Origin: CAZAAW01 sp964483325
Lineage (GTDB): Bacteria; Pseudomonadota; Alphaproteobacteria; Rhizobiales; Kaistiaceae
Direction of reading: 5' to 3'
Length of the DNA: 61,987 nt
Assembly (NCBI GenBank): GCA_964483325.1
Contig: CAZAAW010000014.1
Location: forward strand, 1 to 61,987
The translations under genes and the position numbers were made by a program. The notes under the pieces are model-generated. The model was not told where the DNA came from, did no database searches, and saw only the letters and a list, made by a program, of their open reading frames with translations. Positions 39,508 to 48,531 of this stretch are shown here, one piece after another; positions within the stretch are counted from its first letter, which is position 1, and the number at the start of each line of letters is the position of its first letter.

Positions 39508-40455
39508 TTACTCCGTCACCTCATGCGGGATGACGGTGAAGGCGCCCGGATCCTGGCCTTTCTTGTCGCCGACGAAATAGGCGAGCTTCGATTCGACGGT
39601 CCAGACGGTATTGCCGACCTGCGTCACGCCGGTCACCTGCCCGAGGCCGTCGGCCACCACCTCGGTCGTCGCCGTGTCGCCGTCGACGATCACCTTGGTG
39701 AGATGGCCGTTGCGGTTCTCCGTCACCCAGAGATTGCCGTCGGCGGCGGTGCGCATGCCGTCCGGTCCCTCCAGCGGCGCCGGCAGGGTGATCGGCGTCA
39801 GGGCGCCGGGCGAGCCGTCGGCATTGATGTCAAGCCGCAGGATGGTGCCCTGGCGGACATTGTTGACATAGAGGCCGCCGCCCGGACCGAAGGCGAGGCC
39901 GTCGATGCCGTTCAGCTCCTCGCCGCCGGTGTACCAGTTCTCCAGCTCCGTGCCGCCGGGCTGCAGGCGGTAGATGCGGGCATTCGGCGTATCGGTGGCA
40001 TAGACCATGCCGTCGGGGCCGACGGCGATGTCGTTGCACAGGCTGCGGCCGGCCTCGAAGGCATAGGTGCCCTTGGCGGCGCCGCTGGCGAGGTCGAACG
40101 ACTTCAGCTCCGAGGGCGGCGCCGAAGCCGCATCCGGGCCGAGGACGGCGTTGCAGACCCACAGCGTGCTCGACGCCTCGTCGGCGAGGACGCCGACCAC
40201 CATGCGCAGGCCGTTGGCGTCCTTGTCGATGAAGGGTTCGGCGCTGGTGGCGCCCGGCGCCGCCCGCAGGACGCTGCCGGTGCCGAGGCTGCCGATATAG
40301 AGCGTGCCGTCCGAGGTCGAGGAGATGCTCTCCGGATAGACCTCCGCCCCCTCGATCGCCACTGTCGCCGCCTGCGACCAGGCCGCGGTGGCGGCACCGG
40401 CGGCTAGAGCGGCGGCGAAGGGCGCCGCGGCGATGCTGCGTGCAATGATTCCCAT
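39508..40455 (-). CDS. Exported SMP-30/gluconolactonase-like beta-propeller protein
   Basis: A 315-residue protein with a signal peptide (MGIIARSIAAAPFAAALAAG, cut near WSQA). The repeats YPESISSTSDGTLYIGSLGT, CNDIAVGPDGMVYATDTPNA and GIDGLAFGPGGGLYVNNVRQ are typical six-bladed SMP-30/strictosidine-synthase-like blades. Such proteins bind a divalent metal and hydrolyse lactones, or serve other roles. The ATG at 40455 has GGAGG 7 bases upstream. A lactonase would fit next to periplasmic sugar or alcohol oxidation, but that is inference. Confidence 0.85.
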   Translation of the reverse strand: MGIIARSIAAAPFAAALAAGAATAAWSQAATVAIEGAEVYPESISSTSDGTLYIGSLGTGSVLRAAPGATSAEPFIDKDANGLRMVVGVLADEASSTLWVCNAVLGPDAASAPPSELKSFDLASGAAKGTYAFEAGRSLCNDIAVGPDGMVYATDTPNARIYRLQPGGTELENWYTGGEELNGIDGLAFGPGGGLYVNNVRQGTILRLDINADGSPGALTPITLPAPLEGPDGMRTAADGNLWVTENRNGHLTKVIVDGDTATTEVVADGLGQVTGVTQVGNTVWTVESKLAYFVGDKKGQDPGAFTVIPHEVTE

Positions 40456-40673
40456 CGTATTCCTCCCATCTGCGCCACCCCTCCCCAAGGGCGATTGCGG
40501 TTGTTGCGGGCTCAGCGTCCCGCGCGGCGCCGATGGTAGCGTCATGCGTCTGGCTTACAATCCGGTCTTTCGACCGACTGGCGGATTGCGCCTGTTTGGC
40601 AGAATCTGCGCGTCATATGACATTTTCGCCGCCGCCGATGGCCCTATCTGTCGGGCATCGAAGGAGGTGTTCC

Positions 40674-41840
40674 ATGCGCAAGCGCAACGCAATTCTCCTC
40701 GGCGCCGCAGCGCTCCTCGTCGTCGCGGCAGCGGCAACGGCAGTGATCCTGGCGCCCGGCGCGGTGGCGACGCCGCTGCCGCCGGCCGCGCCGATCGCCG
40801 CCGACGAGCAGGCGGCGACGATTGCCGCGATGCGGCCGCCGAAGCGGCCCGACCGGCCGGTCATCGCCATCGCCACCTTCAACGCGGCGACCGAGACCTC
40901 CGACTTCCTCTCCGCCTATGGCGTGCTGAAGCGGGCCGATGTCGCCGACGTCACCGTCGTCGCCGAGCATGACGCGACGGTGCGGCTCTATCCCCATCTC
41001 AGCGTCGAGCCGGACATGACGATGGCAGCCTTCGACGCCCGCCATCCGGACGGCGCCGACTATGTCGTGGTGCCGGCGATGGAGCCGGTCGATCCCTTCG
41101 TCACCGACTGGATCGTCGCGCAGCACCGCAAGGGCGCGCTGATCGTGTCGATCTGCAACGGCGCCAAGACAATCTCCGCCGCCGGGCTTCTCGCCGGCCG
41201 CCGCGCCACCGGCCACTGGGACGCCCTGCCCGAGCTGCGGGCCGCCAACCCGACGATGCAGTGGGCGCGCGACCGCCGCTATGTCAGCGATGACGGCGTC
41301 ACCACCTCCACCGGCATCACCGCCAACATCCCGGTGATGCTGGCGCTGGTCGAGGCGATCGGCGGCCATGAGCGGGCGCGGCAGGTGGCGGACGGGCTCG
41401 GCGTCGCCGACTGGGACGCCCGCCACCGCTCCGACGCCTTCGTACTGACCGACGAGCAGAAGAAGACCTTCCTGCGCAACCGGCTGTCGCTGTGGCGCCA
41501 CGAGACGGTCGGCATCCCGGTCGATGACGGCGTCGACGAGGTGGCGCTCGGCCTGATGGCCGATGCCTATGGCCGCACCGAGCTGGCGACCGTCGTCGCC
41601 GCCGGCGGCAGCAGCGGCACGATCGTCAGCCGGCACGGCCTCAGGATCCATCCCGATGCCGCCCTTGCCGACGCCCGGGTCGACGAGATGCTGGCGCCGC
41701 CGCCCGCCGAGCAGCCGGCCGCGACGCTGGAGCGCGAGCTGCCGCGCATCGCCGCCCGCTACGACCGCCAGACGGCGGCGCTTGTCGCGCTGGTGATGGA
41801 ATATCCGTGGGCCGGCGCCGCCCGGCTGGCGCGCCAGTGA
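40674..41840 (+). CDS. Membrane-anchored or exported DJ-1/PfpI family protein
   Basis: A 388-residue protein. The N-terminus (ILLGAAALLVVAAAATAVIL) is a signal anchor or signal peptide. A DJ-1/PfpI domain spans about residues 60-260, with E74 (ATETSDFLSAYGVL) and the nucleophile-elbow C161 in VSICNGAKTISAAGLLAGRR. The remaining 120 residues are helical and unassigned. The ATG follows a near-perfect Shine-Dalgarno (AAGGAGGTG). Its stop overlaps the GTG start of a GlxA-type regulator that has the same kind of N-terminal domain, so the two are coupled and may share a ligand. Confidence 0.85.
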   Translation: MRKRNAILLGAAALLVVAAAATAVILAPGAVATPLPPAAPIAADEQAATIAAMRPPKRPDRPVIAIATFNAATETSDFLSAYGVLKRADVADVTVVAEHDATVRLYPHLSVEPDMTMAAFDARHPDGADYVVVPAMEPVDPFVTDWIVAQHRKGALIVSICNGAKTISAAGLLAGRRATGHWDALPELRAANPTMQWARDRRYVSDDGVTTSTGITANIPVMLALVEAIGGHERARQVADGLGVADWDARHRSDAFVLTDEQKKTFLRNRLSLWRHETVGIPVDDGVDEVALGLMADAYGRTELATVVAAGGSSGTIVSRHGLRIHPDAALADARVDEMLAPPPAEQPAATLERELPRIAARYDRQTAALVALVMEYPWAGAARLARQ

Positions 41841-42910
41841 CCGCCGCGGCAGGCAAGAGCGACGGCGCGGCGCTGCGCGGAGTGCCGCGCCGCATCGTGC
41901 TGGTCGGCTTCGAGGGCTTCCAGCTCCTCGACATCGCCGGGCCGGCGGAAGTGTTCAGCAAGGCCAACGAGCATCATCCGCCGGCGACCGCCCGGCCCTT
42001 CCACTACGAGACGATCATCGCCAGCCCGGACGGCGGCACGATCGCCTCCAGCTCCGGTCTCCAGATCGCCGCCACGCGGGCGCTGGGCGAGATCGGCGGC
42101 GCGGTCGACACGATGATGATCGCCGGCGGGCCGGAAGGGCCGCTGCGCGCCGCCGCGGCGCGGCAGGACCTGCGCGACTGGATCGTCGCCCGCGCGCCGC
42201 AGGTCCGGCGGGTCGCCAGCATCTGCACCGGCGCCTTCATCCTCGGCAACGCCGGCCTTCTCGACGGCCGCCGCGCCACCACCCACTGGTCCGCCGCCGG
42301 CCTGCTGGAGCGCCTGCTGCCGGCCACCGAAGTCGTGCCGGACGCCATCTTCGTCGGCGACGGCCATATTTACACCTCGGCCGGCGTCACCGCCGGCATC
42401 GACCTGTCGCTCGCCTTCGTCGAACAGGATTGCGGACCGCAGGCGGCGCTCGCCACGGCGCGCGACCTCGTCCTCTATCTCCGCCGCGTCGGCGGCCAGT
42501 CGCAATTCAGCCCGAGCCTTGCGGCGCAGGCCAAGGCGGCGCAGGGGCTGGGCGACCTCGTGCGCTGGATCGAGGAACACCCGGACGCCGATCTCAGCGT
42601 GCCGGCGCTGGCCGACCGCGCGGCGATGAGCGAGCGCACCTTCGCCCGCGCCTTCGGCGGCGAGACGGGCATGACGCCGGCCCGCTTCGTCGAGCTGGTG
42701 CGGCTCGACCGCGCCAAGCAGTTCCTCGAGACGACGCGCTGGCCGCTCGCCCGCATCGCCGCCCGCAGCGGCCTTGGCAGCGCCGCCACGCTGGCGCGGG
42801 TCTTCCGCCGCCGCCTCGGCGTCACGCCGGAGGACTACCGCGCCCGCTTCCGCCTGCCGCCGGCGGCCGAGCCGGACGGCGTGACCGGCAGCGTCGGCCC
42901 GCCGGCATGA
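41837..42910 (+). CDS. GlxA-type AraC family transcriptional regulator with DJ-1/PfpI domain
   Basis: A 357-residue regulator. The N-terminal half is a DJ-1/PfpI-like sensor (LVGFEGFQLLDIAGPAEVFS; ASICTGAFILGNAGLLDGRR). The C-terminal half has two AraC helix-turn-helices (LSVPALADRAAMSERTFARA and WPLARIAARSGLGSAATLAR). The GTG at 41837 overlaps the previous stop by four bases (GTGA). GlxA-type regulators respond to small metabolites such as carnitine, betaine or arginine. Here the upstream exported PfpI protein is the obvious partner. Confidence 0.9.
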   Translation: MTAAAGKSDGAALRGVPRRIVLVGFEGFQLLDIAGPAEVFSKANEHHPPATARPFHYETIIASPDGGTIASSSGLQIAATRALGEIGGAVDTMMIAGGPEGPLRAAAARQDLRDWIVARAPQVRRVASICTGAFILGNAGLLDGRRATTHWSAAGLLERLLPATEVVPDAIFVGDGHIYTSAGVTAGIDLSLAFVEQDCGPQAALATARDLVLYLRRVGGQSQFSPSLAAQAKAAQGLGDLVRWIEEHPDADLSVPALADRAAMSERTFARAFGGETGMTPARFVELVRLDRAKQFLETTRWPLARIAARSGLGSAATLARVFRRRLGVTPEDYRARFRLPPAAEPDGVTGSVGPPA

Positions 42911-42919
42911 GGGGCGGGA

Positions 42920-43519
42920 TCACGCCCGCGGAACGGGACCGGCCGGACGGTACGTGTTGAGGAGGATGCCGCTCGGCGTGCTTCCCGTCGCCACCAGCGC
43001 CAGGCGGCGCGGCGGCGCGCCGGCTTCGAACAGGCGCTTGCCCTCGCCCAGCACCACCGGGAAGACCCAGAGGCGGTATTCGTCGACGAGGTCGGCGGCG
43101 GTCAGTGCCTGCAGCAGGCGGCCGCTCCCCCAGACATGCAGGTCCGGTCCGTCCGACGCCTTCAGCCGGCGGACCGCCTCGACCGCGTCGCTGCCGTCGA
43201 GGCGCTGCGACCGCTCCCAGCCGAGCCGGTCGGGGCTATGCGTGACGACATATTTCGTCGCCCTGTCGAAGGCCGCGCCGATCGCACTGCCCTGCTGGTG
43301 CGGCCAGTAGGCGGCGAAGATGTCGTAGGTGCGGCGGCCGAGAAGCATGTCGAAGGGGCCGGCGATCGTCTCGCCGATGACCTTGCCGGCCGCCTCGTCC
43401 ACGAAGTCCATGGCCCAGCCGCCGAGGGCGAAGCCGTCCGCCGGGTCTTCTTCCGGGCCGCCGGGCGCCTGCATGACGCCGTCCACACTGACCTGGGTGA
43501 TCGCGATGATCGTCCGCAT
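42920..43519 (-). CDS. Dihydrofolate-reductase-like protein (RibD C-terminal/YyaP family)
   Basis: A 199-residue protein of the RibD_C/DHFR-like family: IAITQVSVDGVMQAPGG, DMLLGRRTYDIFAAYWP, DLHVWGSGRLLQALTAADLV, VFPVVLGEGKRLFE. NADPH binding is expected, but bacterial members such as YyaP have no settled function and are not housekeeping DHFR. The ATG at 43519 has a GGAGAAGG upstream. Divergent from a LysR gene, possibly its target. Confidence 0.88.
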   Translation of the reverse strand: MRTIIAITQVSVDGVMQAPGGPEEDPADGFALGGWAMDFVDEAAGKVIGETIAGPFDMLLGRRTYDIFAAYWPHQQGSAIGAAFDRATKYVVTHSPDRLGWERSQRLDGSDAVEAVRRLKASDGPDLHVWGSGRLLQALTAADLVDEYRLWVFPVVLGEGKRLFEAGAPPRRLALVATGSTPSGILLNTYRPAGPVPRA

Positions 43520-43730
43520 CGTCCTTCTCCGGTTTGCGTTGCGCATTGCAAGGACGAGCGGCCGCGGCAGCTTTCGACACCGCCCGGCGATTATTTCCTC
43601 CGCCGACGGCAGCGATCGGCGGCAAATGCCTGCCAAATGGCGCCGTCCTGCCCAAAGGAAGGTCTTTCACGCCGGCGCCGGCGGTGGTGCAATCGGGGCA
43701 AGCGAAGACATTGCGGCGGCGGGAAATCGT

Positions 43731-44744
43731 GTGTTCCGCAAAACCTCGATCCAGAAGACCTCGATCCGGGACCTGAGCCCGGCCGGGCGCGGCACGCATC
43801 TCGATCTGCGCGTGCTCAGCCAGTACCTCGTCGTCTGCGAGACGCTCAACATGGGTGCCGCCGGCCGCCGCATGGGCATGACGACGCCGGCGGTGTCGCA
43901 GCTCGTGCACCGGCTGGAGCGCGACCTCGGCGTGACGCTGTTCGAGCGCGCCGCCCATGGTCTGCGCGTCACGCCGGCCGGCATCACGCTGCGCGAGCGG
44001 GCGCGCGAGCTGATCGTCAGCGAGAGCGACGCCCTTCTCGAGCTGCGCTCCTATCGCGGCGAGCTGGTGCCGACGCTGCGCCTCTACATGATGGACAGCA
44101 TCGCCGTGCACCTGATGAACACCATCGTGCCGGAGCTGACGCCGCTGGTGCGGCGGCTGGAGGTGCTGTCCGGGCGCAGCCTGACCCATGCCAGCGACTT
44201 CCTCGGCGGCGAGATCGACATCCTCATCACCGGCGACGCCTTCGCCGACGTTCCGCGGCTGGAGCGGCATCGCCTGTGCCGGCAGGATCTCGTCGCCGTC
44301 CTGCCGGCCAGCGTGCCGCCGCAGCAGCGCAGCCTCGCCGCCCTCGCCGACGCCCTGCCGCTGATCCGCTTCCGCGAGAACAGCAGCATCGACCAGGACG
44401 TCGAGGCCTATCTGAAGCAGCAGCAGATCGAGGTGCCGCGCACAATCGAATGCGGTTCGGCGGCGACGATCCTGGAGGTCGTCGCCGGCGGCCATGGCTG
44501 GACGATGGCGCCGCCGCTGGTGCTCTCCTGGTTCCGCCATCTGTGGGACCGGCAGGCCTGGATCGCCCTGCCGCCGCCGGCCGCGACGCAGCCGCTCTAC
44601 CTGATCGCCCATGCCGAGACGCTGCTCGACATTCCGGCGCTGCTGGCCGGGCGCTGCCGCGCCGCGCTCGCCCGCGAGATGCAGGCCTGGGTCGATACGC
44701 CGGCGGCGCCGGCGCTGCGTGCCGTGCGCGTCGACCCGGACTAG
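43731..44744 (+). CDS. LysR family transcriptional regulator
   Basis: A 337-residue LTTR. The winged helix is LSQYLVVCETLNMGAAGRRM, TTPAVSQLVHRLERDLGVTL and RAAHGLRVTPAGITLRERA. The effector domain runs from about 110. The GTG at 43731 is my best start; an in-frame ATG at 43626 would add 35 unconvincing residues. About 25-30 basic residues precede the HTH, longer than typical. It is convergent with the amidase/ABC operon end and divergent from the DHFR-like gene. Confidence 0.87.
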   Translation: MFRKTSIQKTSIRDLSPAGRGTHLDLRVLSQYLVVCETLNMGAAGRRMGMTTPAVSQLVHRLERDLGVTLFERAAHGLRVTPAGITLRERARELIVSESDALLELRSYRGELVPTLRLYMMDSIAVHLMNTIVPELTPLVRRLEVLSGRSLTHASDFLGGEIDILITGDAFADVPRLERHRLCRQDLVAVLPASVPPQQRSLAALADALPLIRFRENSSIDQDVEAYLKQQQIEVPRTIECGSAATILEVVAGGHGWTMAPPLVLSWFRHLWDRQAWIALPPPAATQPLYLIAHAETLLDIPALLAGRCRAALAREMQAWVDTPAAPALRAVRVDPD

Positions 44745-44747
44745 CCT

Positions 44748-44954
44748 CTAGCCAGGCGCCGGCACGCGGAAGACCGGTGCCGGCGCGTCGAACTTGGAGG
44801 CGACGCGCGGCACCGCCAGCCCGGCCGCCAGCATGCGCTGCATGGCGCCGCGCATCGCCTCGACCTGGTCGGCGCCGAGCCTGGCGAGGCCGTAGCGGCG
44901 GATGAGCGCCTGCGCCTCCTCGGCGGTGAAGCTGTTGTCGGGCATGTCAGGCAT
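44748..44954 (-). CDS. Small protein coupled to the amidase, possible GatC/AtzG-like subunit
   Basis: A 68-residue protein (begins MPDMPDNSFTAEEAQALIRR, ends APVFRVPAPG) overlapping the amidase stop by 8 bases, so translation is coupled. Size, helical N-terminus and position match AtzG/GatC-type small partners that stabilise amidase-signature enzymes; the C-terminal APVFR resembles the tail of such subunits. The assignment is by analogy, without a firm sequence match. Confidence 0.6.
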   Translation of the reverse strand: MPDMPDNSFTAEEAQALIRRYGLARLGADQVEAMRGAMQRMLAAGLAVPRVASKFDAPAPVFRVPAPG

Positions 44955-46389
44955 CGGCGGTCTCCTTCACTTTCGCTGCTGCAACGGCCGCCAGCGGCCG
45001 CTTTTCATGCCAGGACCGGGCGCGCTCATAGGCATTGCCGACCCGCAGCACCATCGCCTCGTCGAAATGCCGGCCGGCGATCTGGGCGCTGGTCGGCAGT
45101 CCGTCGGCGTCGAAGCCGGTCCGGATCGACAGCGCCGGATGGCCGGAGATGTTGAAGGCCGTCGTGGCACTGTCGGCGAGCGAGGCCTTCACCGCCGGCT
45201 GGTCGTCGAACGAGGCGGCGGTGTGCTGCAGGCAGGGCAGCAGCACGGCATCGAAGCCGCGCATCACCGCGTCGATCGAAGCGGCGAGCTGGGCGCGCTG
45301 GCGCTGCGCCGCGACATAGTCGATGGCGCGGGCGCTGAAGCCGTTCATGATCGACTCGCGCAGCTCGCGGCCCATCAGGTCGGCATGCTCGATGAAATCG
45401 CGCTCATGCGCCGAGGCGCGCTCGCTGCCGCTGATCAGCATCGTCACCTCGCGGTAGCGGGCCGGTGTCTCCGGCAGGGCGGTGTCGATCAGGTGGGCAC
45501 CGGCATCGGCGAGCACGGCGGCGACATCCTCGATGCCGGCAGCGACGGCCTCGTCCGGCGTCCCGGCCCCGACACGGCGGACGACGCCGATGCGCAGGCC
45601 CCGCACCCCGGCATCGAGGCCAGCGCGGTAATCCGGCACGGCGACCTCGACCGTCGCCGGATCGCGCGGATCGCGGCCGGCCAGCGCCTGCAGGACGATG
45701 GCGCAGTCCTCGACCGTCCAGGCGAGCGGCCCGGCGACGTCGAGCGACCAGCAGTTCGGCAGGATGCCGTAGCGACTGACCAGTCCGTAGGTCGGCTTCA
45801 GGCCCTGCACGCCGCAATGCGCCGCCGGGGCGCGGATCGAGCCGCCGGTATCGGAGCCGAGGGCGAACATCGCCGTGCCGGCGGCGACGCCGGCGCCGGA
45901 GCCGGTCGAGGAGCCGCCGGTGAAGTAATTGTCCTTCCACGGATTGCGGGCATGCGGATGGAGCGCGTCGTGATAGACGTCGCCGAGGCCGGTGCCGTAT
46001 TCCCAGGTATTGAGCTTGCCGAGCAGGATGGCGCCGGCCCGCGTCAGCTTCTCGATCGCTGCCGCGTCGAAATCCGGCACATTGTCCTTCAGCACGCGCG
46101 AATTGGCCGTGGTGCGCATGCCGCTGGTGAAGAAGTTGTCCTTGACGCCATAGGGGATGCCGTGCAGCGGCCCGCGCCAGCGCCCGGCCATGATCTCGGC
46201 CTCGGCCTTGCGCGCCTTGGCGCGGGCGCCCTCGGCATCGACCAGGATGTAGCTCTTGACGGTGCCGTCGACCGCGGCGATGCGGTCGAGGAAGGCATCG
46301 ACAAGCTCGACCGGCGAAATCTCTTTCGCTAGCAGCATCTGCGAGGCTTCGCCGATGCTCAGAAACGCCAGGTTCTTCGTCATTTGCAT
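44947..46389 (-). CDS. Amidase-signature family amidohydrolase
   Basis: A 480-residue GatA/AtzE-type amidase. The Ser-cisSer-Lys triad is visible as K83 (IPYGVKDNF), S160 (TGGSSTGSGAG) and S184 (GSDTGGSIRAPA). It hydrolyses an amide to acid and ammonia. It is encoded 10 bases after the ABC ATPase of a complete peptide-type importer and followed by a small partner protein, so the importer probably delivers its substrate. tRNA amidation is unlikely, as no gatB is nearby. Confidence 0.93.
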   Translation of the reverse strand: MQMTKNLAFLSIGEASQMLLAKEISPVELVDAFLDRIAAVDGTVKSYILVDAEGARAKARKAEAEIMAGRWRGPLHGIPYGVKDNFFTSGMRTTANSRVLKDNVPDFDAAAIEKLTRAGAILLGKLNTWEYGTGLGDVYHDALHPHARNPWKDNYFTGGSSTGSGAGVAAGTAMFALGSDTGGSIRAPAAHCGVQGLKPTYGLVSRYGILPNCWSLDVAGPLAWTVEDCAIVLQALAGRDPRDPATVEVAVPDYRAGLDAGVRGLRIGVVRRVGAGTPDEAVAAGIEDVAAVLADAGAHLIDTALPETPARYREVTMLISGSERASAHERDFIEHADLMGRELRESIMNGFSARAIDYVAAQRQRAQLAASIDAVMRGFDAVLLPCLQHTAASFDDQPAVKASLADSATTAFNISGHPALSIRTGFDADGLPTSAQIAGRHFDEAMVLRVGNAYERARSWHEKRPLAAVAAAKVKETADA

Positions 46390-46399
46390 CTTGCTCCTG

Positions 46400-47446
46400 T
46401 CAGGATGGGAGGGCTGCCGGGGCCGCCGCGCCGGCGACCAGGACGCAGCGGGCCATGTGCTCGTCGGAGACCGGCGCCAGCGCCGGCATCGCGGCGGCGC
46501 ATTCGCTGCGCGCCAGGCTGCAGCGGGGCGCGAAGCTGCAGCCCGGCGGCAGGGCGGCGAGATCCGGCGGCGCGCCGGGAATGGGATTGAGGCGGCCGCC
46601 GCGGTCGTCGGAATTGACGACCGAATGCAGCAGGCCGGCGGTATAGGGATGGGCCGGTGCGGCGATGACCTCGCCGATCGGGCCGCTCTCGACGAAGCGG
46701 CCGGAATACATCACCGCGACGCGGTCGGCGATTTCGCAGGCGACGCCGACATCATGCGTGACGAAGATCGTCGACATGCCGAATTCGCGCTGCAATTCGC
46801 GCAGCAGCAGCAGGACCTGGATCTGGACGGTGGCGTCCAGCGCCGTTGTCGGCTCGTCGGCGATAAGCAGCTTCGGCCGGCTCGACAGCGCCAGGGCGAT
46901 CATCGCCCGCTGGCGGAGGCCGCCGGAAAGCTCGTGCGGATAGGCATCGAGCCGCCGCGCCGCCGACGGCACCTGCACCATCTCCAGGAGATCGAGCGCC
47001 CGCCGGCGCGCCTCGCCGCGCGACACCGGCTCGTGGGCGCGGATCGTCTCGGCGATCTGGTGGCCGATGGTGAAGGCCGGATCGAGGGCGGTGGCCGGCT
47101 CCTGGAAGACCATCGAGATCAGCCCGCCGCGCACCGCCGGCAGCTCGCGCGGCCTGAGGGCGAGGATGTCGACGCCGCCGACCAGGATGCTGCCGGAGAT
47201 GCGCGCGTGCTTCGGCAGGAGCCGCATCAGCGAGCGCATGGCGACCGTCTTGCCGGAGCCGGATTCGCCGAGAAGGCACAGCACCTCGCCCTGCTTCAGC
47301 GTGAAGGTGAGGCCGTGCAGCAGCGTCAGGTCGACGTCGCGCGACACGAGCCGTACCCTGAGATCGCGGACATCGACGAGGACGCCGGCCTCGGTACGGG
47401 GCGGCGCTTCGGCGCGAGGAACGGGTGTGGCGACGAGCTGATCCAT
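46400..47446 (-). CDS. ABC transporter ATP-binding protein, DppD type
   Basis: A 348-residue ATPase: Walker A GESGSGKT, signature ELSGGLRQRAMIALAL, Walker B LLIADEPTTALD, and the C-terminal peptide-family extension GCSFAPRCSLARSEC. The start at 47446 lies 5 bases after the previous ATPase stop; a much longer open frame upstream overlaps that gene and is not used. It pairs with the DppF-like ATPase to drive the two permeases of this operon. Confidence 0.95.
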   Translation of the reverse strand: MDQLVATPVPRAEAPPRTEAGVLVDVRDLRVRLVSRDVDLTLLHGLTFTLKQGEVLCLLGESGSGKTVAMRSLMRLLPKHARISGSILVGGVDILALRPRELPAVRGGLISMVFQEPATALDPAFTIGHQIAETIRAHEPVSRGEARRRALDLLEMVQVPSAARRLDAYPHELSGGLRQRAMIALALSSRPKLLIADEPTTALDATVQIQVLLLLRELQREFGMSTIFVTHDVGVACEIADRVAVMYSGRFVESGPIGEVIAAPAHPYTAGLLHSVVNSDDRGGRLNPIPGAPPDLAALPPGCSFAPRCSLARSECAAAMPALAPVSDEHMARCVLVAGAAAPAALPS

Positions 47447-47451
47447 GGGGT

Positions 47452-48519
47452 CTAGTTCACGCTGGGGGCAAGGCTGTGGCCCGAGCCCGGGGTCACGGCA
47501 TGGCAGGCGGCAAGATGGCCGTCGTCCTGCGCCGCAAGCATGGGCTCGCGGGCGGCGCAGACCGACTCGGCCAGCTTGCAGCGGGTGCGGAAGCGGCAGC
47601 CGCTCGGCGGATCGATCGGGCTCGGCGGATCGCCGGAAAGCGGCGGCACGGAGCGGCGCCGCTGCGGGTCCATCGACGGCCGCGACGACAGGAGGGCCTG
47701 CGTATAGGGATGGCGCGCCGCGCTGTAGATGCCGGCGACGGGGCCGACCTCGACCACCTTGCCGAGATACATCACCATCACGCGGTCGCTGATATGCCGC
47801 ACGACATTGAGGTCGTGCGAGATGAAGATGTAGGTCAGCGACAGGCTTTCCTTGAGATCCTGCAGGAGGTTCAGCACCTGCGCCTCGACCGACTTGTCGA
47901 GCGCCGACACCGCCTCGTCGAGGATCAGCATGCGCGGGTTCATCGCCAGGGCGCGGGCGAGGTTGACGCGCTGGCGCTGGCCGCCCGACAGCTCGTGCGG
48001 ATAGCGCGTCGCGAAGAGGAGCGGCGGCAGCCCGACCATCTGCAGCGCCGACTGTGCCGCCTCCACTGCCGCGGCGCGGCCGCGCCCGGCCGCCTTCGGC
48101 CCGAAGGCGATCGTGTCCTGGAGGGTCAGGCGCGGGTTGAGCGAGGCATAGCTGTCCTGGAAGACCATCTGCACCGAGCGCTGCAGCTGGCGCACCGTCA
48201 GGCCGTGCGGATCGCCGACAGCCTCGCCGTCGAGCACGATGCGGCCGGCATCGGCAGCGATGAGGCACATCAGCAGCCGCGCCGTGGTGGACTTGCCGCA
48301 GCCCGACTCGCCGACGATGCCGAGCGTCTCGCCCTTCATGACGGTGAAGCCGATATCGTCGACGGCGCGCACCACCTGGCGGCGGCTGGTCGTCGTGTCG
48401 GCAAGCTTGAAGTGCTTGACCAGGCTGTCGACGATGAGCATCGGCTGGCGCGGGCCGCCGACATCCTGCGGCGGCGGGCCGAGCCCGGCGCGCTGGCTTC
48501 TGGTGATGAATCCGAGCAT
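47452..48519 (-). CDS. ABC transporter ATP-binding protein, DppF type
   Basis: A 355-residue ATPase with GESGCGKST, ELSGGQRQRVNLARALAM and MLILDEAVSALD; Ala replaces the usual Pro after the Walker B Glu. The tail GCRFRTRCKLAESVC is the peptide-family extension. Start ATG has GGGGAG 6 bases upstream. It lies between dppC and dppD in the operon. Confidence 0.95.
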   Translation of the reverse strand: MLGFITRSQRAGLGPPPQDVGGPRQPMLIVDSLVKHFKLADTTTSRRQVVRAVDDIGFTVMKGETLGIVGESGCGKSTTARLLMCLIAADAGRIVLDGEAVGDPHGLTVRQLQRSVQMVFQDSYASLNPRLTLQDTIAFGPKAAGRGRAAAVEAAQSALQMVGLPPLLFATRYPHELSGGQRQRVNLARALAMNPRMLILDEAVSALDKSVEAQVLNLLQDLKESLSLTYIFISHDLNVVRHISDRVMVMYLGKVVEVGPVAGIYSAARHPYTQALLSSRPSMDPQRRRSVPPLSGDPPSPIDPPSGCRFRTRCKLAESVCAAREPMLAAQDDGHLAACHAVTPGSGHSLAPSVN

Positions 48520-48531
48520 GGCGGGCTCCCC

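Noticed and set aside
44947..46389. GatA subunit of tRNA amidotransferase
   Set aside because: No gatB nearby, and the gene is embedded in an ABC importer operon, so a catabolic amidase is more likely.
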